Assembly: GCA_026708035.1 (NCBI GenBank)
Contig: JAPOVQ010000003.1
Location: 1 to 64,000, forward strand
Reading direction: 5' to 3'
Source: Chloroflexota bacterium
GTDB lineage: Bacteria > Chloroflexota > UBA11872
Length of the DNA: 64,000 nt
Numbering within the stretch: position 1 is the first letter of the stretch; each line of letters starts with the position of its first letter. Position numbers and translations under genes: made by a program. Of this stretch, positions 34,461 to 43,734 are shown one piece after another. The notes beneath the pieces were generated by a model. The model was not told the origin of the DNA and did no database searches. It saw nothing but the letters and a program-made list of their open reading frames with translations.

Positions 34461-36198
34461 CGAGCCGGCGCGACTCACGGCTCGCGCCCGCTGGGCGTTG
34501 GAGCAGGCCTCGGACGCCTTTGAACGCCTCCTGGGTCGCGACGGCTACGCCCGCTGCCCTGAGTACGGCGTGGACCACACGGGCAAGACGGCGCGCGCCA
34601 TCGTGCTCAGTTGCGCCCTGGCCTCTCAGGACGCCGACGACCGCTACATCGACCGCGCGGTGCGCGTGGCCCGCGCCGTCACCGGTCGACTCGCCCAGGA
34701 TGACGCGGCGGGTGGGGCCTGGGTGTTCTTTCCCACCCGGCAGCAGCCACACCATGTGACGACGCAACTCATCGATTGCGGCGAATGCGTGGACGCGCTG
34801 GCGACGCTGCTCGACGTGGCCGGCGACCGGCTGCCCGACATCGACCGCGCACGCATCGAGGAGGCAGTCCGCCTTTGCGCCGAGACCTATCTGGCGCCGA
34901 CCGTCCAAAACGCCCCGGCCATCAGCGAGCGACTTTGCGGAGCGCTGGGCCTGGCAAGCGCCGCCGCGGTGCTTGACGAACAACGCTGGATGGACACCGT
35001 GCGCGAGACGGTGGCCGGCGCCCTTGGCGAGATGCGGCCCGACGGGTCATTTCCCGCCGCAAGCGACACCGCGGTCGCCGACCACGGACGGATCCTCGCC
35101 TTCGCTCGCTGCGCCCTGACACGCATCGGCGACCGGGAGTCCCACGCCGATGCGCTGCAACGGGGCGTGGACTTTCTGATCGACATCCTGCGGCCCGACG
35201 GCGTGAAACCGCTGGCCCTCGACGGGAAGCGCTGGTGCTGGGACGCGGACGCCGAGGCCGGCTCGGCGCCCTATGACGCCTACGCCCTCGCGACGGACGG
35301 GCGTCCGGCGGCGCTCCGGCTGGCGGGAATCGTCGCGGCGCGCTCGGCCCAAGCCGTGGGCCCCGACGGGCTGGTCGACGCCTGCCCAACCGGCGCGACG
35401 GCCATTTCCCGCGTCGCGCATACCGCCGACCTCGCCTGGCTCGCGCGCGCGCACGGGGCCGCGGAGCTCGACGACCTCCCGACGAATCCCCCGCCTCCCA
35501 CGCCGGCGCCGCCGATCCACCGAGCCGACGCCGGCGTGGTGCGCCTCCAGACCCGCCGCGCGTGCGCCATCCTGCGCGTCCGCAAGGAGCGGGCGAACGG
35601 CCTCGTCGGGGCTCGAATCGGCGGTGGGGGCCTGGTATACGTCGGCGACGCCGAGCGCGGCTGGGCCAATGCCCTCGCGACCGTCTGTGAGCCCTGGATG
35701 CCCGAGGGCACGTGGTTCCTGTCCTCCGCGGCCAGGGCGGCGCCAGCCTCCCTCGACGCCGACGCGTGGTTTCGGCTGCGCCTCGCGCGCATGCACTGGC
35801 GCGGCGGCCGCCGCCGGCATGCCCTGCGGATGCTCTACCGCTTCCTCGGTCCGCCCGCGTGGGCGGCCGCCGGCCAATTCGCCTCGATCCACGCGCTCGA
35901 CGGCGAGGTCACGCTCGACGACGACGGCGTGCTGATCGCTTCATGCCTGGCGCGCGCCGACGGCCAGCCGCATCCCGCCCTGCGCACCGTGCGCCGCTAT
36001 CGCTGGAACGGTGACCGCCTGCTGGTGGCCGACGCCGTGAGCATCGGGCAGCCAATTACGGGACTTGCCTATCGCTACCCCAAGGCCATTGAATGGTTTG
36101 AGGTCGATGCCCCGACCAGCTGGCGCGTCGAGGACGCCCAGGTGCGATTTGGACCACTCGGCGCCGGCGTCGCGGCGTCGATTCGCTACGAGATCTGA
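34453..36198 (+). CDS. Unrecognised 581-residue protein, probable alpha-toroid plus beta domain
   Basis: GTG start inside the previous GT4 gene, so translation is coupled. Residues about 1-340 are helix-rich with repeated pairs of helices and regular hydrophobic spacing, suggesting an (alpha/alpha) toroid like those of polysaccharide lyases and some hydrolases. Residues about 345-581 look beta-rich, with a short Pro-rich linker (PPPPTPAPP) between the halves. The overall plan resembles heparinase II/III-type or related lyase/hydrolase proteins, but I see no catalytic motif that I can name. No signal peptide is visible. In this locus it might trim or edit the glycan precursor. Confidence 0.55.
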   Translation: MSSEPARLTARARWALEQASDAFERLLGRDGYARCPEYGVDHTGKTARAIVLSCALASQDADDRYIDRAVRVARAVTGRLAQDDAAGGAWVFFPTRQQPHHVTTQLIDCGECVDALATLLDVAGDRLPDIDRARIEEAVRLCAETYLAPTVQNAPAISERLCGALGLASAAAVLDEQRWMDTVRETVAGALGEMRPDGSFPAASDTAVADHGRILAFARCALTRIGDRESHADALQRGVDFLIDILRPDGVKPLALDGKRWCWDADAEAGSAPYDAYALATDGRPAALRLAGIVAARSAQAVGPDGLVDACPTGATAISRVAHTADLAWLARAHGAAELDDLPTNPPPPTPAPPIHRADAGVVRLQTRRACAILRVRKERANGLVGARIGGGGLVYVGDAERGWANALATVCEPWMPEGTWFLSSAARAAPASLDADAWFRLRLARMHWRGGRRRHALRMLYRFLGPPAWAAAGQFASIHALDGEVTLDDDGVLIASCLARADGQPHPALRTVRRYRWNGDRLLVADAVSIGQPITGLAYRYPKAIEWFEVDAPTSWRVEDAQVRFGPLGAGVAASIRYEI

Positions 36199-36209
36199 GG
36201 CCGATCACC

Positions 36210-37406
36210 GTGCGTCTGATCTTCCTCGCCAATGCGCGAATTCCCAGCGAAAAGGCCCACCCGCTGCAGATCATGCACATGGCCGAGGCGTTCGCGGCGC
36301 AGGGCCTGGAAGTCCTGTTGCTGCATGCGCGCCGCGCCAACATGGACGCCATGCAGCGCGTCAAAGACCCCTTTGCCTACTTCGGCGTCGAGCGCGCGTT
36401 CGGGCTCATCGGCCTGCCCTGCATCGATCTGATCAAGCGCGTTACGGTCGATTGGCCCGCACTCAGCCGCCGACCCATCCCGCTTCTGGCTCACCTGATC
36501 CAGCTCGCGACGTTCACGCTCAGCGCGCTGGTGCTCATGCGGCGACTTCGCGGCGACGTGGTCTACAGCCGCGACCTGTTTCCGCTGACGCTGACGACGC
36601 TGCGCCGCGGCGCCGGCGTGCGCACTTGCTTCGAATGCCACACGCTGCCGCGGTCGGCGCCGTCGCAGCGTTTGCACCTGTGGGCCGCGCGCCGGGTAGA
36701 CCGGATCGTGGTCATTTCGTCCGCGCTGCGACGGTGGTACCTGGAACGCGGTCTGCCGCCCGAGCGCGTGCTCGTGGCGCACGACGCGGCCCCCGCCGCC
36801 GCATTCGACCTCGAGCCGCGGGCCACGGCGCGCCAGGCGCTCAATCTCGCACCGGACGCGCCGCTCGTCTGCTACGTGGGCCACCTCTACGCCTGGAAGG
36901 GCGTCGACACGCTCATTGCGGCCACGGCGAAGCTGCCCGAGTCCGTGCAGGTTGCCATCGTCGGGGGCGTGCCGCCGGACCTCGACCGGGTGCGCCGGCT
37001 TGCCGGCACCAGGCGCAACGTGCGGACCACGGGCCATCGCCCGCCGGCCGAGGCGAGGCGCTACCTTGCCGCGGCCGACGTGGCGGTGATCCCCTTCAGC
37101 GGCCGAACGCTCATCGCGCGCGAGCACACCTCGCCGCTGAAGATGTTCGAGTACATGGCGGCCGGCGTTCCCATCGTGGCCAGCGATCTGCCGTCGCTGC
37201 GCGAGGTGCTGCGCCACGAGCACAACGCGCTGCTCGTGCCTGCCGACGATAATGCGGCGCTCGCCGCCGCCATCGAGCGCCTGTTGAGCGACCATGAGCT
37301 CGCCGCCCGCCTGGCGCGCACGGCTCGGAATGAGGTAGCGGACTGCACGTGGAATCGACGCGCGGCCAGGATCGTGGAGTTCCTCGACCTGCCGCAGCCG
37401 GCCTGA
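36210..37406 (+). CDS. GT4 family glycosyltransferase
   Basis: 398 residues. The GTG at 36210 follows GAGG at normal spacing. The N-terminus RLIFLANARIPSEKAHPLQIMHMAEAF is of the type found in WbuB/PimC-like GT4 enzymes. The donor domain has CYVGHLYAWKGVDTLI and HTSPLKMFEYMAAGVPIVASD, the subfamily form of the catalytic region. It should add a sugar to the cytoplasmic glycan precursor. Its 3' end overlaps the YfhO-like gene by 58 bases if the GTG start of the latter is correct. Confidence 0.88.
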   Translation: MRLIFLANARIPSEKAHPLQIMHMAEAFAAQGLEVLLLHARRANMDAMQRVKDPFAYFGVERAFGLIGLPCIDLIKRVTVDWPALSRRPIPLLAHLIQLATFTLSALVLMRRLRGDVVYSRDLFPLTLTTLRRGAGVRTCFECHTLPRSAPSQRLHLWAARRVDRIVVISSALRRWYLERGLPPERVLVAHDAAPAAAFDLEPRATARQALNLAPDAPLVCYVGHLYAWKGVDTLIAATAKLPESVQVAIVGGVPPDLDRVRRLAGTRRNVRTTGHRPPAEARRYLAAADVAVIPFSGRTLIAREHTSPLKMFEYMAAGVPIVASDLPSLREVLRHEHNALLVPADDNAALAAAIERLLSDHELAARLARTARNEVADCTWNRRAARIVEFLDLPQPA

Positions 37407-39961
37407 CGCGCGCCGCCGCCCGGCTGGGGCGAGCGGCCGAGCGCCTGGAGCACGCCGGCGCCGGCCGGCACCGGCTGCTGGTGGCTATCGGACTGCTCGC
37501 GCCGCTTCTCATCCTGTACCGCGGCGTGCTGTTTGCGGGCGAGGCCTGGCTCGATTTTGACCTGCTCTTGACCTTCCAGCCGCGATACCGCCTGCTGGCG
37601 GCTGGCCTCGCGGAGGGCCGGATTCCGTTGTGGATGGACGGCGTCCTCGGCGGATTCCCCGTGGCGTTTTCCGAGTTTGGCTGGTTCTATCCACTGACCT
37701 GGGGCCTGCTGCGCGTCTTCGAACCGCTAAGGGCCTATTTCATCGAGACATCGCTTGGCCTGATGCTGGCGGCGGCCTCGGCCTATGGCCTGGGTCGCGT
37801 GTGGGGCCTGTCGCGGCGCGGGGCGTTTCTCGCTGCTTTCCTCTACGCCTATAGCCCATTCGTGTTTGCGACGGCCCGCCTCCTCAACTGGGCCGACATC
37901 TTTTTTGTACTGCCCGCCGGTCTGCTGGCCATCGAACGCATTGCGCAGGGACGCCGGGCGTGGGCCGTCGGGCTCGCGGTCATCACCGGCATCGCGGGCC
38001 TCGGGGGATCGCCGCAGATTGCCCTGCTCTTCGTCTCGGTTTGGCTGGTGTATGCCCTGTTTCGTCTCACCTGGACGTGGTGCGAGGCCGGGCGGGCGCC
38101 CGCGTTCGAAGTTGGCGCTTGGCTGCTCGCGTCCGTCGTCCTGGGCCTGGCCCTGGGCGCCGTGCGATTTCTGCCGACCATTGAAACCACCGCGCTTTCC
38201 GGGCGCGCGGGGGGGCTGGAATACACCGCAGCGGCCGCCGGCTCGATCCCGCCCTGGAACCTGGTGCTCGGCTACCTCTACCCGTCGTTCGAGTTTCCGC
38301 GCGTGCTCGACGAGACGCTCAACGCCGAAGAGCTGCTCTATCTCGGGATTCTCACGCCCGTGCTCACTCTGCTCGCGCTGGTGGCCGCGCGCCGGCACCG
38401 CGTCGTGCGATTCCTCGCCGTGCTCGTCGTCGTCGCCTGGGTGCTGGCCATGGGCGCCTACAGCCTTGGGTTTCCGCTGCTGCACAAGCTGCCGTTGTTC
38501 AGCTTCTTCCGCGACCCCTCGCGGTTCGGGATTCCGGCGACGTTCGGCCTGGCCTTCCTCGCGGCCTTCGGCTTCGAGCTGCTGCCCCGGCCCGACCTGG
38601 CGGCCGCGCGGGCGGTTGGCTGGCTGGTGCGCGCCTGGACCTGGCTGGCCGGCCTCATCGCCGGAGGCACCCTGGCCGCCACGATTACGCTCACCGGCTT
38701 CGCCTTCTTGATCGTGCCCTATGGCTACGACTACATCGACCGCGTGATCGTCGGGTCCGAGGGCCGCTTTCTGACCGCCGAGCGCTACTACCGCACCTTC
38801 GACCAGCTGTACGCGCGGCTCGAATCGGCGTTCAGCCTGGCGGGGTCCACGCCTCGACTGGTGCTGGTGACCGCGGTGCTCGGCGCGTTGCTGATCTGGG
38901 CGTATCGACGCGGCGCGCTGCGGGGCGTGCACGCGCAAATCGGCGTTGGCGCCGTGCTCGCGGTCGACCTGCTGCTGGCGCCCGGCCACGTCATTCCCAC
39001 GGTGCCGGCCGAGTGGTACGACCGTCCCTCGCCGCTGCTAGCCGTTTCCGCCGACGATCGCGACGGACGGTTCTTTTCCTATCGCGCCCAGGCCCAGAAG
39101 TTCGAGCTGTCGACGGCGACCGGCGATCGCCTGTTGCGCGATCAGCGCGACCTGCTGGAGTGGGTGTTTCTCACCGCCACTCGCGCCCCGAATCTGGCGC
39201 TGGACGGCGGGCCAAGGACGATTGACGGCTACGAAAACCTGATGCCACGCAGCACGGCGGAGTTTCTGGCGTTTGTCGGCAGCGAACGCGCCATCGTGCC
39301 CGGCTTCGCCAGCGACGCCTCGCTCGACGCCGCCGCACGCCTCGACATCCTGGAGTCCCGTCTGGGCGCTCTCGCCGCGGCTAACGTCCGGTACATCACG
39401 TCGGGGGTGCCGCTGCCGATTGAGGGACTGCGCGAAGTGCATGCGGGCACGGTCCCGCTGCCCGATTGGGCCGGCGTGGAGCAGCCGCTGTACGTCTATG
39501 AGATCGACAACTGGCGCCCCGAGGCCTGGATCGCGCGACGCTGGTCCGTCGTCGACGATCCCGAGTCCATGCTGGAACAGCTCGCGGAGCGACCCGAGCA
39601 CGCGTTTGTGTCGCGTGACCCCGGCATCGATCCGGGGCAAGACTCGAGCCGGTCCGACGTCATCGGCCCCATCGCCCGCGGCCCGGAGCGCATCGACCTC
39701 AGCGTCGATCTGGCCGCGCCGGGCCTGCTGGTGCTCAACCACGCACCGAATCCCGGCTGGAGCGCCGAGGTGAACGGCCGTCCGGCGGAAATCTTGACCG
39801 TCAACCTTGTGGCGCGCGGTCTCGCGCTCCCGGCGGGCGCGCACGAGATCAGCATGCGGTTCGAGCCGCCGGGGTTTGCGGCGGGCGTGGTCGCGTCGCT
39901 GGTTGCCACGGGTCTGTTGGCGCCGCTGCTGGCGTTGAGCGTTTGGAGGCAGCGGCGGTGA
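37349..39961 (+). CDS. YfhO-like polytopic membrane protein
   Basis: 870 residues with about a dozen membrane helices (first at about 46-62). The outward loop DFDLLLTFQPRYRLLAAGL with GRIPLWMDGVLGGFPV is the YfhO/GT-C pattern of acidic residues and glycines. The C-terminal region is a large extracytoplasmic part ending in a beta domain (NHAPNPGWSAEVNG, LPAGAHEISMRF) and a last helix. YfhO-like proteins add sugars to teichoic acids or other glycans from polyprenyl-phosphate donors. The GTG at 37349 overlaps the GT4 gene and has a distant GAGG; a CTG at 37403, overlapping the upstream stop by 4 bases, is the alternative. Confidence 0.8.
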   Translation: MESTRGQDRGVPRPAAAGLTRAAARLGRAAERLEHAGAGRHRLLVAIGLLAPLLILYRGVLFAGEAWLDFDLLLTFQPRYRLLAAGLAEGRIPLWMDGVLGGFPVAFSEFGWFYPLTWGLLRVFEPLRAYFIETSLGLMLAAASAYGLGRVWGLSRRGAFLAAFLYAYSPFVFATARLLNWADIFFVLPAGLLAIERIAQGRRAWAVGLAVITGIAGLGGSPQIALLFVSVWLVYALFRLTWTWCEAGRAPAFEVGAWLLASVVLGLALGAVRFLPTIETTALSGRAGGLEYTAAAAGSIPPWNLVLGYLYPSFEFPRVLDETLNAEELLYLGILTPVLTLLALVAARRHRVVRFLAVLVVVAWVLAMGAYSLGFPLLHKLPLFSFFRDPSRFGIPATFGLAFLAAFGFELLPRPDLAAARAVGWLVRAWTWLAGLIAGGTLAATITLTGFAFLIVPYGYDYIDRVIVGSEGRFLTAERYYRTFDQLYARLESAFSLAGSTPRLVLVTAVLGALLIWAYRRGALRGVHAQIGVGAVLAVDLLLAPGHVIPTVPAEWYDRPSPLLAVSADDRDGRFFSYRAQAQKFELSTATGDRLLRDQRDLLEWVFLTATRAPNLALDGGPRTIDGYENLMPRSTAEFLAFVGSERAIVPGFASDASLDAAARLDILESRLGALAAANVRYITSGVPLPIEGLREVHAGTVPLPDWAGVEQPLYVYEIDNWRPEAWIARRWSVVDDPESMLEQLAERPEHAFVSRDPGIDPGQDSSRSDVIGPIARGPERIDLSVDLAAPGLLVLNHAPNPGWSAEVNGRPAEILTVNLVARGLALPAGAHEISMRFEPPGFAAGVVASLVATGLLAPLLALSVWRQRR

Positions 39962-41088
39962 AGCTGGCGATCGTGGCCGATGAGCTGGATCCCAGCAATG
40001 GGTGGGGGCGCTACGCCGGCGAGCTGGCGCGCGGGCTGATTGCGGCGGGCGTCGACGTGCGATTGGTCACGCCCGGCGGCGCGATGCCCGACGACCTGCG
40101 CGCGCATCCGGACCATGCGCCGATCCCGTCGTTTCGCGCCGGCACGCCCCACTTCGCGCGCTTGCTGGCAAGGACCATCCGTCCCTTGTGGAGCGCGCTG
40201 CGCGGTGTGGACGCCGTCCACTGCATGGTCGAGCCCTACGCCCCGGCCGTTGCCCTCGCCGCCGGCCTCCGCCCTCTGTTCGTGTCGCTCGTCGGCACCT
40301 ATTCGGTGCCGTCCAGCCGAGTTTGGCTGGAGTCGCACATGCTGCGCCTAGCCATGCGCCGCGCGCGGAGACTGATCGCCATCAGCCGCTATACCGAGCA
40401 GCGGGTGCGGCGGGACACGGGATTCAGCCACTCCACCGTCGTGCCGCTGGCCGTGCGGGCGGATGAATTCGCCGTCCCCGACCCGCCGCCCGCGCGCGAG
40501 GCCGGGCTGGTGCTCGCGGTCGGTGAACCGAAGCCGCGCAAAGGCTTCGACGTGGCGTTGGAGGCCTTCGCCGGCGTGCGCGCGCGGCTGCCCCAGTCGC
40601 GATTCGTCATCGTGGGGCCGTATGCGCCACGCTCGTCGTTCGTGGCACGGCTCCGTGAACGCATCCGCGGCCTGGGCCTGGAAGACGACGTAGTCCTCAC
40701 CGGAGCCGTGAGCCACGATGAGCTGGTGCGCTGGTATGCCCGCGCCTCCGTGGTCGTCATGCCCTACCGCTCGGTTGGACGCGACTTCGAGGGGTTCGGC
40801 CTGGTGCTGCTCGAGGCCGGCGCCTGCGGCGCGCCCGTGATCAGCTCACTGGACTCCCCGGCGGAGGAGATCGTGGCGCACGGCGAGACCGGGCTGTTGG
40901 TCGCACCGGGCGATGTGACAGCGCTGGAGGCGGCAATGCTCGAGGTGCTGACCTCCGCGGACGAGCGCCGGCGCCTCGGGGAGGGCGGCAGAGCCCACGC
41001 GACGACCATGACCTGGGAGCGATCGACGGCCCAACTCATCGACGTCTACGAGCAGACGATCAGCCGGTCCATCCGGCAAGGGTCGTGA
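39958..41088 (+). CDS. GT4 family glycosyltransferase
   Basis: 376 residues from the GTG at 39958, which overlaps the YfhO-like stop and has GGAGG upstream. The donor domain shows AVGEPKPRKGFDVALEAF and EGFGLVLLEAGACGAPVI with the EX7E glutamates, followed by HGETGLLVAPGD. A standard inverting-or-retaining-unknown GT4 whose donor cannot be read. The flippase gene starts one base after its stop. Confidence 0.9.
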   Translation: MKLAIVADELDPSNGWGRYAGELARGLIAAGVDVRLVTPGGAMPDDLRAHPDHAPIPSFRAGTPHFARLLARTIRPLWSALRGVDAVHCMVEPYAPAVALAAGLRPLFVSLVGTYSVPSSRVWLESHMLRLAMRRARRLIAISRYTEQRVRRDTGFSHSTVVPLAVRADEFAVPDPPPAREAGLVLAVGEPKPRKGFDVALEAFAGVRARLPQSRFVIVGPYAPRSSFVARLRERIRGLGLEDDVVLTGAVSHDELVRWYARASVVVMPYRSVGRDFEGFGLVLLEAGACGAPVISSLDSPAEEIVAHGETGLLVAPGDVTALEAAMLEVLTSADERRRLGEGGRAHATTMTWERSTAQLIDVYEQTISRSIRQGS

Positions 41089-41089
41089 C

Positions 41090-42577
41090 ATGACGGCTGA
41101 AGCACCCCAACGCGAGTCGTCCTCGACCCTGGGCGAGCGAGCCGTGCGCGGGGTAGTCGCGCTGGGCGTGCGTGAGGGCGGCATGAAGCTCGTGTCGTTT
41201 ACGGGCGACATTGCGCTGTATCGCCTGCTCACGACGGCCGACTTCGGCGTCGTCGTGCCGATCGCCTTCCTCGCCGGCATCATCAAGCAGTTCACGGATG
41301 TTGGGCTGCATCCGAGCGTGATCCAGCGCCGGGACGATCCCAGCCGGTCCGATTTGCGCGCCGTGTTCACCTTGCATCTAGGGCTGGTGACTCTTGCCGC
41401 GGCCATCGTTGTATTCGCCGGCCCGCCGATGCTCACGGAATGGATCGGCGTAGACGCCGATCCGTGGATGATCCGCATCTTCGGAATCTCCATCTGGCTT
41501 TCGGCGTTTCGGCTCGTGCCGGCGGCGCTGCTCGAGCGTCACCTGCGCTTTGGTCGCCTGGCTGCCGCGGACATCGCCGGCACGGTGTGGTATTTCAGCG
41601 CCGGGATCGGGTTCGCCATCGGCGCGTTCGAGGCCTGGAGCCTGATCATCGCCCACGTCGGGGCAAGCATCGTCTCGACGCTGGCGGTGGTCGTCGCGCG
41701 GCCGTGGGCGCCAATTCCAACCTGGCGGCCCGCGGGGCTGCGGAGCTACCTTCGATTCGGCGCCCAGTTTCAGGGCGCTCGGCTCGCCTTGATGGCGAAA
41801 GATTCGCTGATTCCGCTCCTGTCGCCGCGCACGGTCGGCGTTGACGGCACCGGCCTATTGAGCTGGGCGGACAAGATCGCGTCTCAGCCGCTCACGCTGA
41901 CGCAGTTGGTGTCCAGGGTCACGCTGCCCACGTTTGCCCGCATGCAGGACGATATGGAGCGGGTGCGGCGCGGCGCGGAGCTTACGCTCAAGTGGAACGC
42001 CATCGTGACGCTGCCGGCCTTCGCGGCGGTGATCGCTTTCGCGCCGGAGATTGCGATCTACATCTACAGCGAGCAGTGGCTACCGGCGATCCCGGCACTC
42101 TACGCGCTGGCGGCCAGCGCCGTCCTCGTACCGATCAACGGCCTGCTCACGCCGATCCTCGCGGCGCTCGGCCGGACGCGCGTCATTCTCGTGATCGCGA
42201 TCGTCTGGGCGGTGGCGGCGTGGGCGCTGGCTATTGGCCTCAGCACGGCCGGACTGGAGCTACTCGCTATCCCGATTGCCCTGGCGGCCACCCAATTCGC
42301 CGCGGCGCTGGTGCTACTACCGCTGGCACGGGACGTTTTCGACTTCCGCCTGCTGCGGCACCTCGTGCGACCGCTGGCCGCGGCTGTGCTGGCGGGCGCC
42401 TTCGGTCGCCTGGTCATGCTGCCGCTGCTGACCGACTGGGTGCTGCTGATCCAGGGCGGCATCGTGGTCGTGCTGCTTTACGCCGGACTCATCTACCTGA
42501 TGGATCGCGAGACCATTCGGTACGAGGTCGGCCTGCTCTTCCGACGTCGTGAGCCCGACCCAGGCAAAGGCTCCTGA
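41090..42577 (+). CDS. Polysaccharide flippase, Wzx/MATE-like
   Basis: 495 residues with about fourteen predicted membrane helices. The N-terminal RAVRGVVALGVREGGMKLVSF and the TTADFGVVVPIAFLAGII segments are typical of the oligosaccharidyl-lipid flippase (PST) branch of the MOP superfamily. It would move lipid-linked oligosaccharide units to the outside. Its presence together with the Wzm/Wzt-type ABC exporter at the start of the locus is notable, because either system alone is usually enough. The next GT4 gene shares one base with its stop (TGATG). Confidence 0.87.
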   Translation: MTAEAPQRESSSTLGERAVRGVVALGVREGGMKLVSFTGDIALYRLLTTADFGVVVPIAFLAGIIKQFTDVGLHPSVIQRRDDPSRSDLRAVFTLHLGLVTLAAAIVVFAGPPMLTEWIGVDADPWMIRIFGISIWLSAFRLVPAALLERHLRFGRLAAADIAGTVWYFSAGIGFAIGAFEAWSLIIAHVGASIVSTLAVVVARPWAPIPTWRPAGLRSYLRFGAQFQGARLALMAKDSLIPLLSPRTVGVDGTGLLSWADKIASQPLTLTQLVSRVTLPTFARMQDDMERVRRGAELTLKWNAIVTLPAFAAVIAFAPEIAIYIYSEQWLPAIPALYALAASAVLVPINGLLTPILAALGRTRVILVIAIVWAVAAWALAIGLSTAGLELLAIPIALAATQFAAALVLLPLARDVFDFRLLRHLVRPLAAAVLAGAFGRLVMLPLLTDWVLLIQGGIVVVLLYAGLIYLMDRETIRYEVGLLFRRREPDPGKGS

Positions 42578-43734
42578 TGCGCGCCGCCGTCAACCTCCGC
42601 AACGCCAATCTCATGGTCACCGACGGGCATGGCGAGAGCATGCGCAGCCTCGCGCGCGCCCTAGTGGAAACCGCGGAATCTCACCGGCTCGACCTGCTCA
42701 TGGATGCTCCGTCACGCTATCCCGGATTCGACGGTCCGAATGCCAGGATTCGCGTGCTGCGGCCCTTCAGGTTCGGCAACCGCCTCCTGACCCAGGCGTT
42801 CAGCGGCGACCCCTGGTACCGTGCCCGGGTGCCGCTCGCCCGAGCCTGGCGCGCCGCCGACGTGTACTTCCAGAGCGCTCACGAACCTCCGCCCTTCGTC
42901 AGTGGTCCGCCCCACGTCGCGATGGTCCACGACGTGGCGTTCATGCGGCCCGGGGCCGAGGCGTACTTCGACGCGCCGACACGCGACTACCTCGATCGGT
43001 GGACGGCGAGCAGCATTCATCGCGCCGACCGCATCCTGGCGGTTTCCGATTGGGTGCGGGACGAGGTCGTGCGGATCTACGGCTTTCCGGCCGAACGGGT
43101 GGACGTGGCGCCCCATGGCGTCGACGGCGATCGATTCCGGGCAGACATCGACCCACAATCCGTGAGTGACTCGTTGAGCCGTCTCGGCATCCAGACGCCC
43201 TACGTGCTGTTCCTGGGCACGCTGCAGCCGCGCAAGAATCTCGGCACGCTGGCCCGGGCCTATGTTGAGGCCCGGCGGCGCGGCCTCGAACACTCGCTCG
43301 TGTTGGCGGGCGTCCCCGGCTGGCGCTACGCGGATGTCGCCGCGGACCTCGAACGCCTAAGCGGCGAGGGAATCCAAATCACGGGCGCGGTCGATGCCCC
43401 CGACCTGCCGGCGTTGGTGGCCGGGGCCTCGGCGTTCGTCAGCGTCGCCATTGACGAGGGCTTCGGCATGCCGGTGCTGGAGGCCATGGCCTCGGGCGTG
43501 CCGGTGGTCGCGACAAATCAGGGCGGGCTGGCCAACGCCGCCGGCGATGCCGGGATGACCGTCGACCCGCACCAGCCCGACGCCATCGCCGAGGCGCTGC
43601 TGCAAGTCACGGGCGACGACCGGCTGCGCGAGGACCTTCGGTCGCGCGGCCTGGCGCGGGCGGCGGAGTTCACCTGGACCCGCACGGCGCGGCGGGCGTG
43701 GAAATCGCTGGAGCAAGCATGCGCGTCCTCCTGA
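42577..43734 (+). CDS. GT4 family glycosyltransferase
   Basis: 385 residues; ATG overlapping the flippase stop by one base. The donor domain contains FLGTLQPRKNLGTLARAY and DEGFGMPVLEAMASGVPVVATNQGG, the classical GT4 catalytic signature, and the middle has VSDWVRDEVVRIYGFPAERV. It resembles mannosyltransferase-like enzymes of polysaccharide loci, but sugar specificity is not decided. Its last codons overlap the CgeB-like gene. Confidence 0.9.
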   Translation: MRAAVNLRNANLMVTDGHGESMRSLARALVETAESHRLDLLMDAPSRYPGFDGPNARIRVLRPFRFGNRLLTQAFSGDPWYRARVPLARAWRAADVYFQSAHEPPPFVSGPPHVAMVHDVAFMRPGAEAYFDAPTRDYLDRWTASSIHRADRILAVSDWVRDEVVRIYGFPAERVDVAPHGVDGDRFRADIDPQSVSDSLSRLGIQTPYVLFLGTLQPRKNLGTLARAYVEARRRGLEHSLVLAGVPGWRYADVAADLERLSGEGIQITGAVDAPDLPALVAGASAFVSVAIDEGFGMPVLEAMASGVPVVATNQGGLANAAGDAGMTVDPHQPDAIAEALLQVTGDDRLREDLRSRGLARAAEFTWTRTARRAWKSLEQACASS

